Below, piece by piece: positions 32,055 through 45,245 of a DNA stretch of 47,897 bases. The stretch comes from Haplosporangium gracile. Its lineage: Eukaryota; Mortierellomycota; Mortierellomycetes; Mortierellales; Mortierellaceae. Position numbers and translations under genes: made by a program. The stretch lies in the NCBI GenBank assembly GCA_015499985.1, contig JAAAUF010000222.1, forward strand, positions 1 to 47,897, written 5' to 3'. Each line of letters opens with the position of its first letter. The stretch's first letter is position 1. Below the pieces are notes generated by a model that made no database searches, had not been told where the DNA came from, and worked only from the letters and a program-made list of their open reading frames with translations.

Positions 32055-33522
32055 CTATAAGGCAATAGAAGCACTGCCAGTGACAGTATCAACGGCGGCC
32101 AAGGTGGTAGCAGTGGCACCCTGTGCAGAACCGACGAATTTCTTCTTGACGGCCTCACAAGCATCGACACAACTGACAAGGACAGACTTGCCGTATGCAG
32201 AGAGCCCCTCTGTAGCTGCCAGTGCGCGCGCTTTTGCTTCTCCGCCTTGTTCCTGTCCTGCGGCCTTGATCAGGTTGGGGCTATCCATCATAAGCTGGGA
32301 GATCTTGGAGCACCACAAGTTCATCTCCTCCTGTCGATCCTCCAGATTTCTCTGGAACCGTTCAACAAGATCCGCGACTTGATCCGCAGCGGGGGCGATA
32401 AGAGCGGTAGCAATATGGGTAGGTGGTGGAGGTTGCTCGTAGTCATCCTCAGTGAGATCAACAACAATTGATGCGCTTGCAGCAGAAGAAGGAGGATTGA
32501 CAAATTGTGTTAGTGTTTGGGCAGCAGGAGTCGGTGTTGGGACAGATGCTACTGTTGAGACGGGCGCGGGAGCAAGGACAGATAGTGCTGGTGGAACAAG
32601 GACCGGCGCAGGTACAGGCCCTGGAGCAAGCGTAAAGGCTGGCGCAGAAGCCGGCGGCTGCCTACACACGTTGCTCGTCACGGTGGCATTGTTAGGGTTG
32701 AGTAGAGATTTAAAGCGCGAAGAAGAAGACGAAGCGGCAGCTGTCGGAGCATATGCGGGAATATATGCAGAAGGAGCAGCAGGTGGATATGATAGCGATG
32801 ATGCATACGTTGTGCTATAGTTGTAGTTGTAGTTCAGCGTAGAAGCAGCGGCAACAGTGGTGGCGGCGGATGGAACAGAGACAGTCAACCTTCCTTGCAC
32901 ACTAACCCTAGAAAGGGCACCGTGAGGAGGATATGTATAAGAGTTCGTGTGCAAAGCCTGCGAGGCTACTGGTCTTGGTTGGAGGGTGGTGGTAGGGTTG
33001 GGATTGCCGCTGGTTGACATTGTGCCCCATCCATCCGTGACCTTTGTTGCTCGGATCCGATCGAGGACAAAGAAAGGCAGCGCGATGTCGGGCATATCCT
33101 GCATCACAGCGTTGTTTACCTATATTTGACAAGTAAGCAAGCTGTCAGCCTGGATCGTTCTGTGATACGCGTATCTATCACTTTTGGCTCGAGCACAGTG
33201 TGTAGAGACAAAAAAAAGGTAAATATTGTGTATGGCAAACAACAACAAAGCAAGGCTTTACTTTGACGGGCGCAGGTGCATTGTTCCTCATCTTCTTCCG
33301 TTTAAGCGAGCCTGCGTTGGCTGAGGTGGTGGTTGTGGCGTTGTTGTTGATGTTGGTTGCATCCTGAGTTCGCTTGTTTTTCCCCTTGGTGTTGACAGTG
33401 GAGGCGGCAGTATTGTTACTGTTGTTGGTAGCAGTTTGAGCTTGTGCGATCCCAGTCGTGGTGTTGGCAGTCGTGGTGATGCTGTTGTTGGTTGCTTCGC
33501 GCTTTATCTTGAGTCTACCCAT
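32055..33522 (-). CDS. Nuclear-type low-complexity protein with SUMO-interacting motif
   Basis: Exons 33262-33522 and 32055-33119 encode 441 residues. Residues 1-87 are rich in Asn/Thr with two basic clusters (KGKNKR and KRKKMR) that look like nuclear localisation signals. A compact segment follows (MQDMPDIALPFFVLDRIRAT). The middle is Ala/Pro/Ser/Tyr-rich and disordered. At about 304-313 lies SIVVDLTEDD, a textbook SUMO-interacting motif: hydrophobic core V-V-D-L followed by acidic residues. The last 100 residues are predicted helical (VADLVERFQRNLEDRQEEM). I do not recognise the family; a SUMO-dependent chromatin or transcription role is inference. The intron is 142 bp with GT-AG ends. Confidence 0.72.
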
Positions 33523-34027
33523 CCTGTTTTTCTGTCGATAACTGTGTTATGGCTATGGGTGTGTGTTTTGTCGGGAAGGGGCTCTAGTGGGGGTTACGGT
33601 GAAAGGAGGAAAGACTGGTCGTGAGAGGAGAGAAAGACGAGAAAGAGAAGAGGAAAGAAGAGACCCTGGCGATAGAAAGGGGGAAAGGGGAAGAAGACAA
33701 CTGATTAATGCAACCCTTTTTCAAACACCAAATTTCATCACCAGTGAGGATCCTTAACTGAGCATGCTCGAGTCTCTTTCTATATACGCCACCAAAATTG
33801 CACGCACATACACGCCGCAGGCCAAGGTATGGAAGCTCGATTTCCTTTTTTTTTTAATACTGCAGTACACTCTTAGAAAAGACACTAAGCTAGTAAACAG
33901 GGAGATTAACGGAGTAGAAGCAGCAAATGAAGAGGAAGAGGAAGAGGTAAGAGGAGGAAGGAAATGAAAACAAACGCTCCCACGTCGAAGCGCGAGATAG
34001 CGTAGTCGATCCGCACCACTGTACACA

Positions 34028-34988
34028 TCAGCCACACTGTTGTTTATCCTTGGTGATGGCCCTTGAAAGATTGACGCTGAGTGTGCTCTTGACTGGGTCG
34101 AAAGCCTTGGATCCAGTTATGGTCTTTGTAGACTTGATGGGTTCAAGGCTCTTGTCTCGACTGAAAGAGGTGGTGATAGTGACGGTCATCTTGCTAAGGG
34201 TCATCTTGATGGCGGTGGGATCCAAGGAAAGCTTGGTAAGCGAACCGGGTGCAATAGTCTTGGGGTTGGCTATGCGTACCAGTAGGTTTGTTAGCTATGC
34301 TATTGGTTGATATTTCATTCTTGCGTAGAATTGAGCTAGAAGTTGATCAGTCACCTGCATCCTTTCGGATCGTGATGGTGTATTCAAGGCAGGTGGTTCC
34401 ACTGATGGTAAACTCCACGCAATCGTGCGTTCTTTCATCTTTCTCAAAGTGAGCGGTCAACGAGTTGGGCCGCATCTTGTTCAGGGTTTGAGTGGGAAAC
34501 CTGTTGGCCGGCATGGCAGCACCTCCTGCTACAGACAACTTAAAAAGTCAGGATGAAAGTTTTGACGATAGTCAGTTTCAAGTATTATCGCATCTGTAGA
34601 TCTAAAAGTGGACAGGGTTTTACTGAAGGGGTTCATTTTTTTTTTAAGAAAAGAGAGAAAAAGGGAAAAAGACACATGCCTGATGGATGGGGATGAGCGC
34701 AGGGTTGGAGCTGGTCCTACCAACAAGGAGGTTCAACGAGTTTCCGTTGTTGCTGCTGCGGTCACTCTGATGGTTTTTGGTGTATTTGTCGCAAGTGTTG
34801 CTTGAAGTGGCCAATGTGGTTATGATCATGATGCTTGGTTTTTCTCTTGTATTTTTTGCGTTGTTCTCGCTGTGTATGGTAAAGAAGGATAAACTGAGAA
34901 GGAAGGACAGGGGAGGAGAGATTTTGACAGAGGGAGTCCAGTTGATCAAAATTGTCACCCTTAACAGGTGATCTGGAAAGTTGATCAC
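34028..34988 (-). CDS. Uncharacterised beta-rich protein, 5' end unresolved
   Basis: Minus-strand exons approximately 34676-34988 (start unknown), 34355-34528 and 34028-34269, ending in TGA. The two 3' exons join cleanly and read PNSLTAHFEKDERTHDCVEF, then TTCLEYTITIRKDA, then TIAPGSLTKLSLDPTAIKM and MTVTITTSFSRDKSLEPI: alternating strands typical of an immunoglobulin- or arrestin-like beta-sandwich, but no family motif is decisive. The donor of the preceding exon could be CAG/GCATGT or GCAT/GTGTCT; both keep the frame. No convincing ATG was fixed; a possible first exon lies near 35035-35065. The gene is divergent from ELP2. Confidence 0.5.
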
Positions 34989-35288
34989 TGCAAAAGCAAG
35001 GAAGGAGTAACAAAACCACTAAAAATACCATCTGAGCGTGCTCCAGTGCATCGTCCAGGACATGCCATGTTTTCACTAAACTGCGCAAAGAGATTTTTTT
35101 CGCGTTTCGCGTCCAAATCCCCTTTCTTCCTTCCCCATTCACAAAACCCAAAATAGGACACAAGTGACCGAGGCGCGTTTCGAAGTCACAAATTGTTTAT
35201 TTTTGGACCTTTTTTTAACACACACACACACACACACCTATCTTGCATCCACCCTCTTTGTTTCCATTCGTTTAACAACCGACTTAAC

Positions 35289-38200
35289 ATGGAGGCTACT
35301 CAGGAACACATCAGTGTCGGATGCAACAGGCTCACTCAGGCACTCGCCTGGGGTGCCGACGGACTCGCCGCCTTTGGAGCCCATCACTCCGTCGCCCTCT
35401 ACTACCCCATGGTACCCTTTTATTTTCTTGCAAACCACAAGGAGGAAGGGAGATACAGGAGCCGCAGTTCATTTTACTCAGTGTGGTCCACTAATAGTGC
35501 CTTTTTATTTCTTATGCAAAACAACAACGTACAACGCACACGCACACTGGACATAACAGGACTCGGCAAGGAGAGGAGTACGAGCGACACTCCAGGGCCA
35601 CGCAAACCGCGTGAACTGCGTCGCATTCCTCAATCGCGGCCACGAGCTCTCTCAAAAAAACGTCGCCATCGTCTCGGGATCTGCTGACAAGACTGCTCGT
35701 GTCTGGAAGAAGAAGAACAACAATACCGCTGCAGGAGCAGGAGAGGACAAGTGGGTATGTTCTGCAGTTCTGGAGGGTCATACGGGATCGGTGGTCACGA
35801 TCGGTGCTGTGAGGGCCAGGAGTATTCAGGAGCAGAGGGATCTGTTTGCGACGGGGTCGGGGGATGGGACTATCAAGGTCTGGGAGCGTACTGAGGTCGA
35901 TGAAGTTTCAGGTAAGAAGACGCTTGACATGAAGTGAGTCATTTTTGAGCGAGAGAGGAGCTGGAGGCGTAATCTATGGAGGCAAAGCGCTGATATTATT
36001 TATTCGATATCTTTTTCGGTCTAATAGACAAGGTGGAGTGCATACAGACGATTCAGGTGGGCAAGAAGTACGCCCAGTCAATTGCTATTTCTTACCTGCC
36101 CAACACCTCCGTCCCCGTCATGGCTGTTGGCAGCACGGATAACCGGATCAGCATCTATGTCATGCAGGCCAAGCAAGTACGTCGCAATCTTTTCTATGCC
36201 TCCTATGTCGCATGCAAACATCGCACTATGGTTGACTTACGATTATTTGCAATGTAATTTCTGGATTTAGTTTGACAAGGTGTTGTCGCTGCAGGGACAC
36301 GACAACTGGGTCCGTTCACTGGATTTCGCAACTTTCACCAAGGACTCGACAAACGACGACACCAAGCAGCAACAGAGGGATACTGACGGAAAGAATACAT
36401 CACACCACCACACGTTGCAAGATGGCGATCTGTTGTTGGCTTCGGGGTCTCAGGACAAGTATATTCGTATCTGGAGGATATCTGCGGTTGCGGATGCGCC
36501 GGAAGAGGTCTCGGCGGAGGATGCTACTGCTACTGGTACCCAGGCTGGATCTGAGGCTGCGTTGACTCAGGATATGTTGAAGAGCCTTGAGGAGATGTAC
36601 GTATTCGTATTTTGCCTTATTGTTTAAAGCGACATCGTGGACTTGCTCGAGGACGCTGAGCTCGAAGAGTAGTTTATCAAGTGCTTACTTTTGTACTTGA
36701 ATCAAAACTATAGGTCAAAGTCGGGAACACAATTGAGCACAAAAGCACACATCATCGACGTGGCCATGGACACACCAACTGCAGAGACAAAACCCTTCTC
36801 GGTTATTTTCGAGGCCCTTCTTCTAGGCCACGACGACTGGGTCTACACAATCAACTGGCAGCCCGCAACCCTCCAGAACGGCGTTTACCACCAACCCATG
36901 TGTCTTCTCTCGGCGTCGACCGACAAGAGTATGATGATCTGGCGGCCTGACGAGTCGACGGGGGTGTGGGTCAATAATACCCAGGTAGGCGAGGTTGGAG
37001 GAAATACGATTGGATTCTATGGAGGTCTTTTTGGACCTGATGGACGGTGGATTCTGGCGTACGGGTATAATGGCGCTTTTCATATTTGGAAGAATGAAGG
37101 CAATGAGATTGGAGGTAAGCAGCTTGATTTTGACGCGGGAGGCAGTTCTCGTGTTGATCATATTCAATGTACTGTTGCTTTGCAGTAATTAACCATTTCT
37201 AGGAAATGATAATATATGGAATGTTGTAGATAAGTGGATGCCACAGGTGCCAGCGAGTGGACACTACGCCCCAGTTCAGGATCTGACATGGGACCCTACG
37301 CAATCCTACCTTATCTCCGTCTCACTCGACCAAACCGCCCGTCTCTACTCCCCTTGGAAGCATACCGACTCTACCACAGGAGCCGCTGTCTCAACATGGC
37401 ACGAGATTGCTCGTCCCCAGATTCATGGATACGATGCTCAATGTATTGCCTTCACGGATAAGTGGACTTTTGTCAGTGGCTCGGATGAGAAGGTTTTGAG
37501 AGTCTTTGATGCACCCCAGACTTTCGTTCGATCTTTGGCGCAGTTGAGTGGAGATGACACTATTCTGGCGGAGGAGAGTTCTAGACCTGTCGGGGCGAAT
37601 TTACCAGCTTTGGGGCTGTCGAATAAGGCGGTGTTTGAGAATGATATTTCGGCGATGGTTGAAGCGCAGGAGTCGGAAGAGTACCTCTCTCAGCAAGCCT
37701 TTGTCTCTACTGGCGCTACGCCTACCTCATTAATCGAGACCATGAGCCAGCCTCCCTTTGAGGAACATCTCTTGCAGCATACGCTGTGGCCCGAGGTCGA
37801 GAAGTTGTTTGGACATGGCTATGAGCTGATGTGTGTAGATGGATCGCATGATCATCGGTGGGTCGCTTCGGCCTGTAAGGCTCATACGCCTGATCAGGCT
37901 GGGGTTCGGCTTTTTGATGCCCGCAAGGGATGGAAGCAGACACCGAACCCGTTGACGTCGCATACGCTGACGGTGACCAAGGTCAAGTTCTCGCATGATG
38001 ATCGGTTCTTGTTGAGTATTTCGCGTGATCGGCTTTGGTCCTTGTTTGAGCGTGTCGAGGATCCTGAAGGTACCTTCGAGAAGGCGTTTTGATTATGGAT
38101 ATGTTATTATGTTGTGTCGCTGTTTGAGTTCAATTATTAACTTTTAAATATTTATATCTATGTAGCGGCGGATCCATACAAGTTAGTGGCGAGCAACAAG

Positions 38201-38740
38201 GCACACGCCCGCATCCTTTGGGACTGCTCCTGGTCCCACGACGACTCCATGTTCGCTACAGCCTCGCGTGACAAGACCATCAAGATCTGGAAATCTGCGT
38301 CCGAGACCCGTGAATCCGGTGTACCCTGGACGGCCATCGCAACCATTAAACTCCCCGAGGCCGTGACCGCTGTAGAGTTTGCGCCCCGGTTGGAGGGTAG
38401 AGAGGGGGAGCATGTGATGGCGGCCGGGTTGGAGGATGGACGGGTGTTCTTGTTTAGGTGCGATGCTGCTCAGCTGGAAACTTGGGTCCCCCTTGGCGAG
38501 ATCTCACGCGAGTAAGTGTCCTTTTTTCATTCTTGCTTAGCATGTTCGTTATGTATTTATGTATTTTCCCTTCTCTATGTTAACGTTTCACGGTTTGTTT
38601 CTTTCGCAAACAGGTTGACGCATGTGGGCACAGTGAATGGACTGTCGTGGCGCGTGACAAAGGGCGCTACTCCTCAGTGGCAGCTAGCCTCCTGTGGAGT
38701 CGACCATTCTGTGCGGCTCTTCAGCATTATCCTCAAGTAA
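35289..38740 (+). CDS. ELP2: ELP2, WD40 subunit of the Elongator complex
   Basis: Eight exons: 35289-35411, 35560-35911, 36028-36176, 36271-36596, 36714-37114, 37230-38069, 38166-38511 and 38614-38740; 887 residues (yeast Elp2 788). The order of blades matches Elp2: N-terminal ISVGCNRLTQALAWG, LQGHANRVNCVAFL, SGSADKTARVWK, QGHDNWVRSLDFA, GHDDWVYTINWQP with SASTDKSMMIWRP, the hallmark GHYAPVQDLTWDP, then ASRDKTIKIWK and a last blade CGVDHSVRLFSIIL. Elp2 pairs two seven-bladed propellers and scaffolds Elp1/Elp3 in Elongator, which modifies wobble uridines of tRNA. All introns are GT-AG (51-148 bp class, consistent phases). It converges with kinesin-3, stops 235 bp apart; AATAAA-type signal near 38752. 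Confidence 0.96.
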
Positions 38741-38975
38741 AGAAAATCACAAATAAAACGCCCAATATGCTTTAGAAATGTCTTGATAAAATAATCTTTT
38801 TTTATTGTAATCTCTCTTCCCATTCAATCTATCAATGTTAGCTTCATGTCTTTTTTTTTGGGTGGGAACCAGAGAGTCATATTTTGGGGCTTGATGAAAA
38901 AAGACATATCAAAACATAGTAAATTAATATTAAAACAAAAGTGGAAAGTATGGTAAAGGAAGGATAGTACAAAAA

Positions 38976-41900
38976 TTACGAGGGAGGGATCTGGGAGAGA
39001 TCAAAGAACTGGTCTAGGTGGTTGAGCCACGAACACATATCGTCGCGGGAAGGGGCCTGCATCAAGTACGCGTTACTTGTCGTGTAGATCGCAAATACGT
39101 GCTGACGCTAAAATGTTAGAAGCAACGAATAGAACAAGGGTTAGCTAACTGTAGGTAATATGAATTGTTCATAAAAATAAAAATAAAATGGGATATGCTG
39201 TGAAAGGAACGTACGTTGAGCATGTTTTCGAGATCCTTTTGATGGTCGACACGAACATGAGTCAGGTTAACCACTCCGAGCTCGTCGGCCTCGTTGGACT
39301 GCGCATAGATGTACATGTATGGCCGTCGGATAACGAACCACCGCTTGACCCACGTGTCATCTCGGTTTTCGGGGTAGAATAAGTACCCCTTCTTCGAAAT
39401 GTTGTCGCTATTATTTTTTATAGAAACGGTAGATATCAAATCAGTCAGCATGTTCTTACTTGCCAGTCTACGCGAATATATATATATACTTAAAATCAGG
39501 GTCGCTGGAACAAAGCTGCACCTTTTGGTAATTAGTTTGACCTCGGACTGGAGTCGCGGCGAAGGGCGGGACTGCTTGATGCTCTCCGGGTTGTCCGTAT
39601 CCAACGACGGTGGATCTTGACTGATCACAACCTAATTGAAAAACGGAATCCAAAAACTAATTGCTTAATATCATCTTTGAAGTAAGCGGCATGCATGGAC
39701 TGCAAATTGATAACTGCTCAATCAATATACCTCGTCGAGGGAGATAGGCTTGTAGCGCCAGAGGTCAATCGCCTTCTGCAATAACTTTCGGCTCTTCTCA
39801 TCCAGTGCCTCGGATATTTCACCATTGGATTCTGAATCGCTTCGCTCTGATCCTGGCGTATGAGCGGTTGTCGCAGTTGACGTGCTATTCGTGACTCCAG
39901 ACGACGATAATGTCAACGTCGAGGCCGAATCCCATGACAGGACCCCCTTTCTTTTCTCCTCCAGCTGCAGCCACTGCCGCGTTCTCTCCACATTCTCCCG
40001 CGTCTGAATCTCCTCCCTGGTCGCTCTGAATCCATTGACCAACGAAACACCTCGAGGTCTCCAGACGCCTGCCAAGAACTCCTCACCTCTGACATACTTT
40101 GCCGCCGTATTCATCCTCCACAACTCTGAGGCCTTCTTGGCCACGATTGGACGCAGGCTCAACAGGAACAGCCCGCTCGCCTTCTTTTTCACCACCTTGC
40201 TCGATCCGCCTCCCGACAGAAATGATAGTGACGACATCAATCGGTACGGCGAATGCGCCGGTATGCTTGTCCTTGCTTCGCGATCCTGAATTTGAACCGC
40301 AATATCCATCCGGAAGCATACTGGGTCCATACACCGCTCCGCTTCAACAAACCATGTCAACGTTAACAGAACCCGCATGTTAGTTCCGGTCACTCGGTTC
40401 AAGAACAAGGACTCGTGCAGTGTGCTGTCCCAAGAGGCCCGGACAGACAAGAGACTGGTCCCATCTTTTGGATATTCGACCATTTGTCCCGGTACAATAC
40501 TAAGCGTCACATCCTCCCGAGGCGGAGACTCTGTAATACGACCCTTGTTATCCAATAATCGCACACGACCCAGCTGGACCTTGGAAACCCGATGCCACGG
40601 GAATTGCCTGCCCGAGGTATGCGACAATGCCAAGACAATCCTCCGCTGCAGTCCCTGTCGTAACTGGAATGAACCAGAATCAATCGTGGAGTTGGAGAAG
40701 ACTTGGACAGGGACGTACTCTCCCGAAGGCGCCAACTCGCAGACCTGAACATGCGCCAGAACATCGTGATGCTCCTCCATCATCAACTCATCCTCCGACA
40801 TTCGCTCGCCTAGATTGCCTGTGGAGTTGCCTCCGAAAGATCCTCGTGATCGCCTCACCGTGCCGTTTCCGTTGGTCACGACTGCTTGGACAGGAGCAAC
40901 AGGTCCTTGATGAAGATCCTCCTGATCCCGATCCCACTTCTCCCAGCTGGTCAGCGTCGTCGTCTTGGCCTCTCCAAAAAGCTCAAAATGCAAAGATCCG
41001 TGCCTCAAAACGTCCAAAATCGGCTCGGTCACCATCATTGAGAGCGTCTGAGAGAACCCGAAAAAGATGGACTCGTCTTCAAATCCGCTGACAGCCTCCG
41101 TCGAAAAAACTTTGTCGCCTGGGGTGGGGGCCATAGGGGATCCGTTTGGCTTGATCATGCTCGCTCCTGTAAGATTGGACAGCCGAAACTGGGCGTGGAC
41201 TTGGGTATATTGTTGTTCAGAAAGTCCCTCTACTGCCACAAGCGAAATCTCGAACAAGAGCTGGTCGCCTTCCTTCACACTCCCCTCCTCATCCTCCGGC
41301 ACTGCCGATTCAGACGACGCTCCATGTGGATATGGTCGTTGTCCGTCAAGTGTCCCGGTCAGGTTATGTCCATTGGTCCGAGAAAGGGGGGATGTTGGCG
41401 ATATTGCCTGCGCAGCGGGGTTTTGGGTGCCATTATGGCTCAGGGGCGTGAGTGCTATCCGTGCACGGCCCATGGTCTGTCCGGTCGTCCTGCAGATGAT
41501 AGGAACCATAGACTCCTTAAATTTGTTCCGCAAAAGACTCTGTAACATTGTTGAGGCACTTCCAATGAACGTATACCGAGGAGCAGGCGACTCGTAAAAG
41601 GGATCCTCCATGTTGAAGTGCTTTCTGTACTGGGGTCGGTCCACAAAGTTGTAGAGGTTACGCATCCTGTGCAGACGGACCTTGAGTTTGTCGAGTGACC
41701 AGATGTAGATCGAGTGGTGCTTGTTATCGATGACCTTAACGCCGACGCAGGGTCTCTTGAGGGTATAGAGCGCAGTGTCCTCGTCGCTGTGAAATTCTGA
41801 CAGTCCCGAAGTGCTCTCTAAGGCTGAGCTGGGATTCGCCAATGGTCCAGATTCGATGATGGTAAACTGGTACACGACCTGCTTGGAGAGTTCCCGACTG

Positions 41901-44900
41901 ATGATGTTGGCCTCTTTGATCATCACTGCGTTGGTCAGAATTGTCTCTGCCATTTGGATCTTTCGGTGCTGCTTCCAGCGCCCCAGAGTCTTGTGGATCA
42001 AATCCAGCTCATGGTCCGAGTAAAGGGGCAGTAAGTTCCCTTTGAGTTTCGATTCGTCCAATGACCGACTGGCCAGGCTCATCAGGGACATTCGCTTCAT
42101 CTTTTCCTCGTACTTTTCCCGCTGCTCTTCCAGTTTGGCGGCGAGATCTTCCTGGGCCTGCTGCAACCTTTCTTCCATCAGTGCCTTCTCCACCAGCAGT
42201 TCATCCGACTTAGTCTCTGCCGCTGAAAGACTCTGGATTTTGGCTTCGTACTCCTGCCGCTGCTGGTTCATCTGCTGGACCTCTTCCTCAGCGACCCTTA
42301 GCTTTTCCTTCAAAGCTAGCGCCGATGACTCCAATGGCGGAATAGGACTCTCTCGATCGTCCTCCTCTCCTGTCAAAGGAGATTCGCCATGCCAACGGTC
42401 CATCAAGGACAACCTCGAAGACCTCGACTCTGTATCGTCATCCAGAATTGATCCTCCACGGCTCTCAGACCGGACATTCTTGCGCAGATATCGAATTTTG
42501 GCAATGTTGTCGAAGAGCACATCCAGGTCCTGGTCCTTGAGCTGGTTGATGTTGGCCTCCGACAGCATGTGCGCGTGGATCACAGCTTCCTTTCGTGCAT
42601 AGTTCCAGTCGACAAACTCCGAAATAACCGAGACGGATGAAATTGGAGAGTCTGGACGGTCGTCTGGACGGTCGTCTTCCATGCTGTTGGATTGAGTTCG
42701 CTGTTGTGGCTGGGTTTTGGCATCCGTTAAAGTGAGAAGTTTTGTGGTCGGGGAGCCCTTGACCTGTTGGTCCCTCTCTCGGCGGACCTCCTCAGGATGG
42801 TTGAAGCGGAAAACATGGTAGTCGCCCAAGATGACGCGGAATCCTGAGCGCAATCGTTTTGGTTTGCTGATCCGAAGTCCGTTCACCATCGTCATGGACG
42901 ACTTTCCCGGGTAGAGAGTGACGGTCGAGTTGGTGTTGTCAAAGTAACAGTGCTCATCATGAATGTTGGTTCCTGAAAGTCGAATATCTGCCGCTATTGA
43001 AGACTCTAGCCGACCGACTTGGGTCTTTCCTGGCTTAAGCTGATAGACAAGACACTCTGACATGAGAGGATCCTCGTTCAGGTTGACAAGATGGGGCATC
43101 TTTTTAGGCGTATGAAGTCCGATATGTCCCTTCTCGACAGAGATACCGAGCTCCTCCAATGTCCGCTCGCGTTCCTGCTGAATCTCCTGAGTCTTCCTCA
43201 GCTTCTCCTCCCAAGTCTCGTTCAGTTCAGCCATGATCTTCTCGGACGCCTGAACCTCATCCTGCAGCTGTTCCTTGGTAAGAGTCCTGGCGTTTCCATG
43301 CAGATCCACAATCACAACAATGTCGGACGCCTTGGTATTTGAGCCAGCCTCCAAAGGATCGTAAACGCCCAACTTGGATCGGAGCTCCAAAAGCTCTTCC
43401 TTGAGCTCGCGGATTAGCTTTGCATTCGGATCCTCGTTCACAACGGCCTTGTTCTTGATACGCTTGGCTTGGTCGGCATAGCGAAGGGTGCTCAGTGTTT
43501 CGTCGTAATTGACATCTGCCGGTGAGAGCGCCGCAATCATAGTTGTCTTGGAGTTTCCACCGAGACAGTCCTTCAACAGCCATGTCAATACCTATTAGGT
43601 GACAAGGAGAATAATATCAGCTTAGAAACTACAGTCATGCCGCCAAGTCCGCATTGTACAAAAAAAGAAGAAAACATGCAAGACAACTTACAGAGTCGCG
43701 GTAAGGCACGAACGCTTCAGCCGCCTTTTTGCTGCCCTTTTTCGCCACGGGTGTACTGGATGCATCAGCAAGGGCAGAGATGACTTTTCCTAAGGTTGTA
43801 AGTGATTTGTTGATGTTGGCGCCCTCCTTTAACCGTGCTCCCGTCGCTCCTGTTGAGTTGGCCCGCTCACTTCCTGCCAGATCTACCAAACTAGCGAATA
43901 AAATAAATCAGGTTGGTCAACTTGTATTTAGACACACGTTTCATGACTCAAATCTACTTAAGCGGGGCAAACTCGAAAAACAATGCAATGAAGCTTGACC
44001 GTATTTACCAAATTCGCGAGACCTTTTCTGTTTCCAGTTTCGTCTCAATATCGAATCGCTTTTGTGTCAGCAGAACCGTGAAGACTGCATGAGATCGACT
44101 TGATGTTTCGTTCATATTGGTTGCAGCCACTGTACGAGCCTAGATGATATGAGATAACAGGTTCTTGACTTGGTTAGCTTGCTTTTCTCACACAGCGGGG
44201 CCCGCGATCAAGTATCTTGTGTAGCCTACCTTGTTGCCTTCGTCCATGAGATTCTCAATGTCCTGGAAGGAGGTGACTATCAGTTTAGAAAGATCCTCGA
44301 CGTATGGTCCTAATGATGGATGCTCTCTCACTTTTAGATGACCCTTATTCTTGGGGTTTAGCAGATCCCGTACTCGCTCGCAGTAAATTTCCATGTATGA
44401 CACCTCAACACGGTAGCTGAGTGTTGGATCATTGTTGTTCTCTATCCGCTTGAAGAGCTCGTGGCAGGAAAGGGGTATAATGCCACGGTCTTCGCCGTAT
44501 CCCATCTATCAGCATAGCGCAATTGGCGAAAAATAGAGAGTTAGCAAGCAGCAGAAGAAAGGTTCTCCGATTGTGGATGAAAGTGACCTCCTTCTTCATG
44601 GTCTCCTGCTTGTTCCGTAATATCCTTCACATTTATTCCTGGTACTCGCTGATACTGACGATACTGAAGCATTCACACTCACCATTGAATATGACTTCCC
44701 ACTTCCAGTCTGGCCGTCTATTTCAAAGAGTTCATATCACATAGAATATGAAATATGCCAAGGTCAGTATCTGTACGACAAGGTGAAGAAAGGTGGGTTC
44801 TTGTTTCAATGTGTGTATGCTGAGTTTGCTTGGGCCGTTGGACTTACATGCAACAATACATGTGTTGTATCCATTGAACGAGTGGTTCAACAATTCGACA

Positions 44901-45245
44901 CCCAAATCTTCATAGAGCTGTTGCTGTCCTGCATAGTTGGGGTCATTCTTGTCAAAGGACCAGTACGAGTGGTCGAACGAAAAGGCCTTTGTGGCTCCTC
45001 CTCCTGAGCCATCCGGTCCGTCTGGTTTGGTGATGGTCGTCATATTGCTGTCCATATGAATGATGCACTCTGATGCCTTTGCAATCTCTATTTGTCATAA
45101 AAGACAAGTATGATGGTCAAATGCGTGCTATTGTTGGTAGACCATTGTTCACTCCTCACATATACTCTTTACTGCATGTAGACATACCTCGACTGTTGAG
45201 CGGTCGGCAACGCACCACGACCTTGATGTTGCCTCCTTTGCTCAT
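38976..45245 (-). CDS. Kinesin-3 (KIF1/UNC-104 type) with FHA and PH domains
   Basis: Ten exons (45188-45245, 44848-45087, 44683-44717, 44230-44505, 44009-44139, 43692-43890, 39731-43591, 39522-39631, 39215-39467, 38976-39107) encode 1764 residues. The motor (about 1-360) starts [17 protein letters not shown] and has P-loop GQTGSGKS (101-108), switch [11 protein letters not shown] (211-220) and switch II DLAGSE (250-255). Neck coiled coil is followed by an FHA domain (about 490-585, VGRLESS..HCYF). A large KIF1B-like middle region follows, then a C-terminal PH domain (about 1655-1760, [22 protein letters not shown]). This is the architecture of fungal kinesin-3, a plus-end motor for endosomes on microtubules. 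Exon 7 (3861 nt) holds most of the tail; the P-loop sits on a 35-nt exon. All introns are GT-AG. Confidence 0.96.

Noticed and set aside
33758..33775. Short palindrome GAGCATGCTC
   Set aside because: A 10-bp palindrome of this kind is expected by chance and has no positional support.
41067..42602. Several plus-strand frames inside the kinesin-3 tail exon
   Set aside because: They are antisense readings of a clear FHA/KIF1B-like coding exon.
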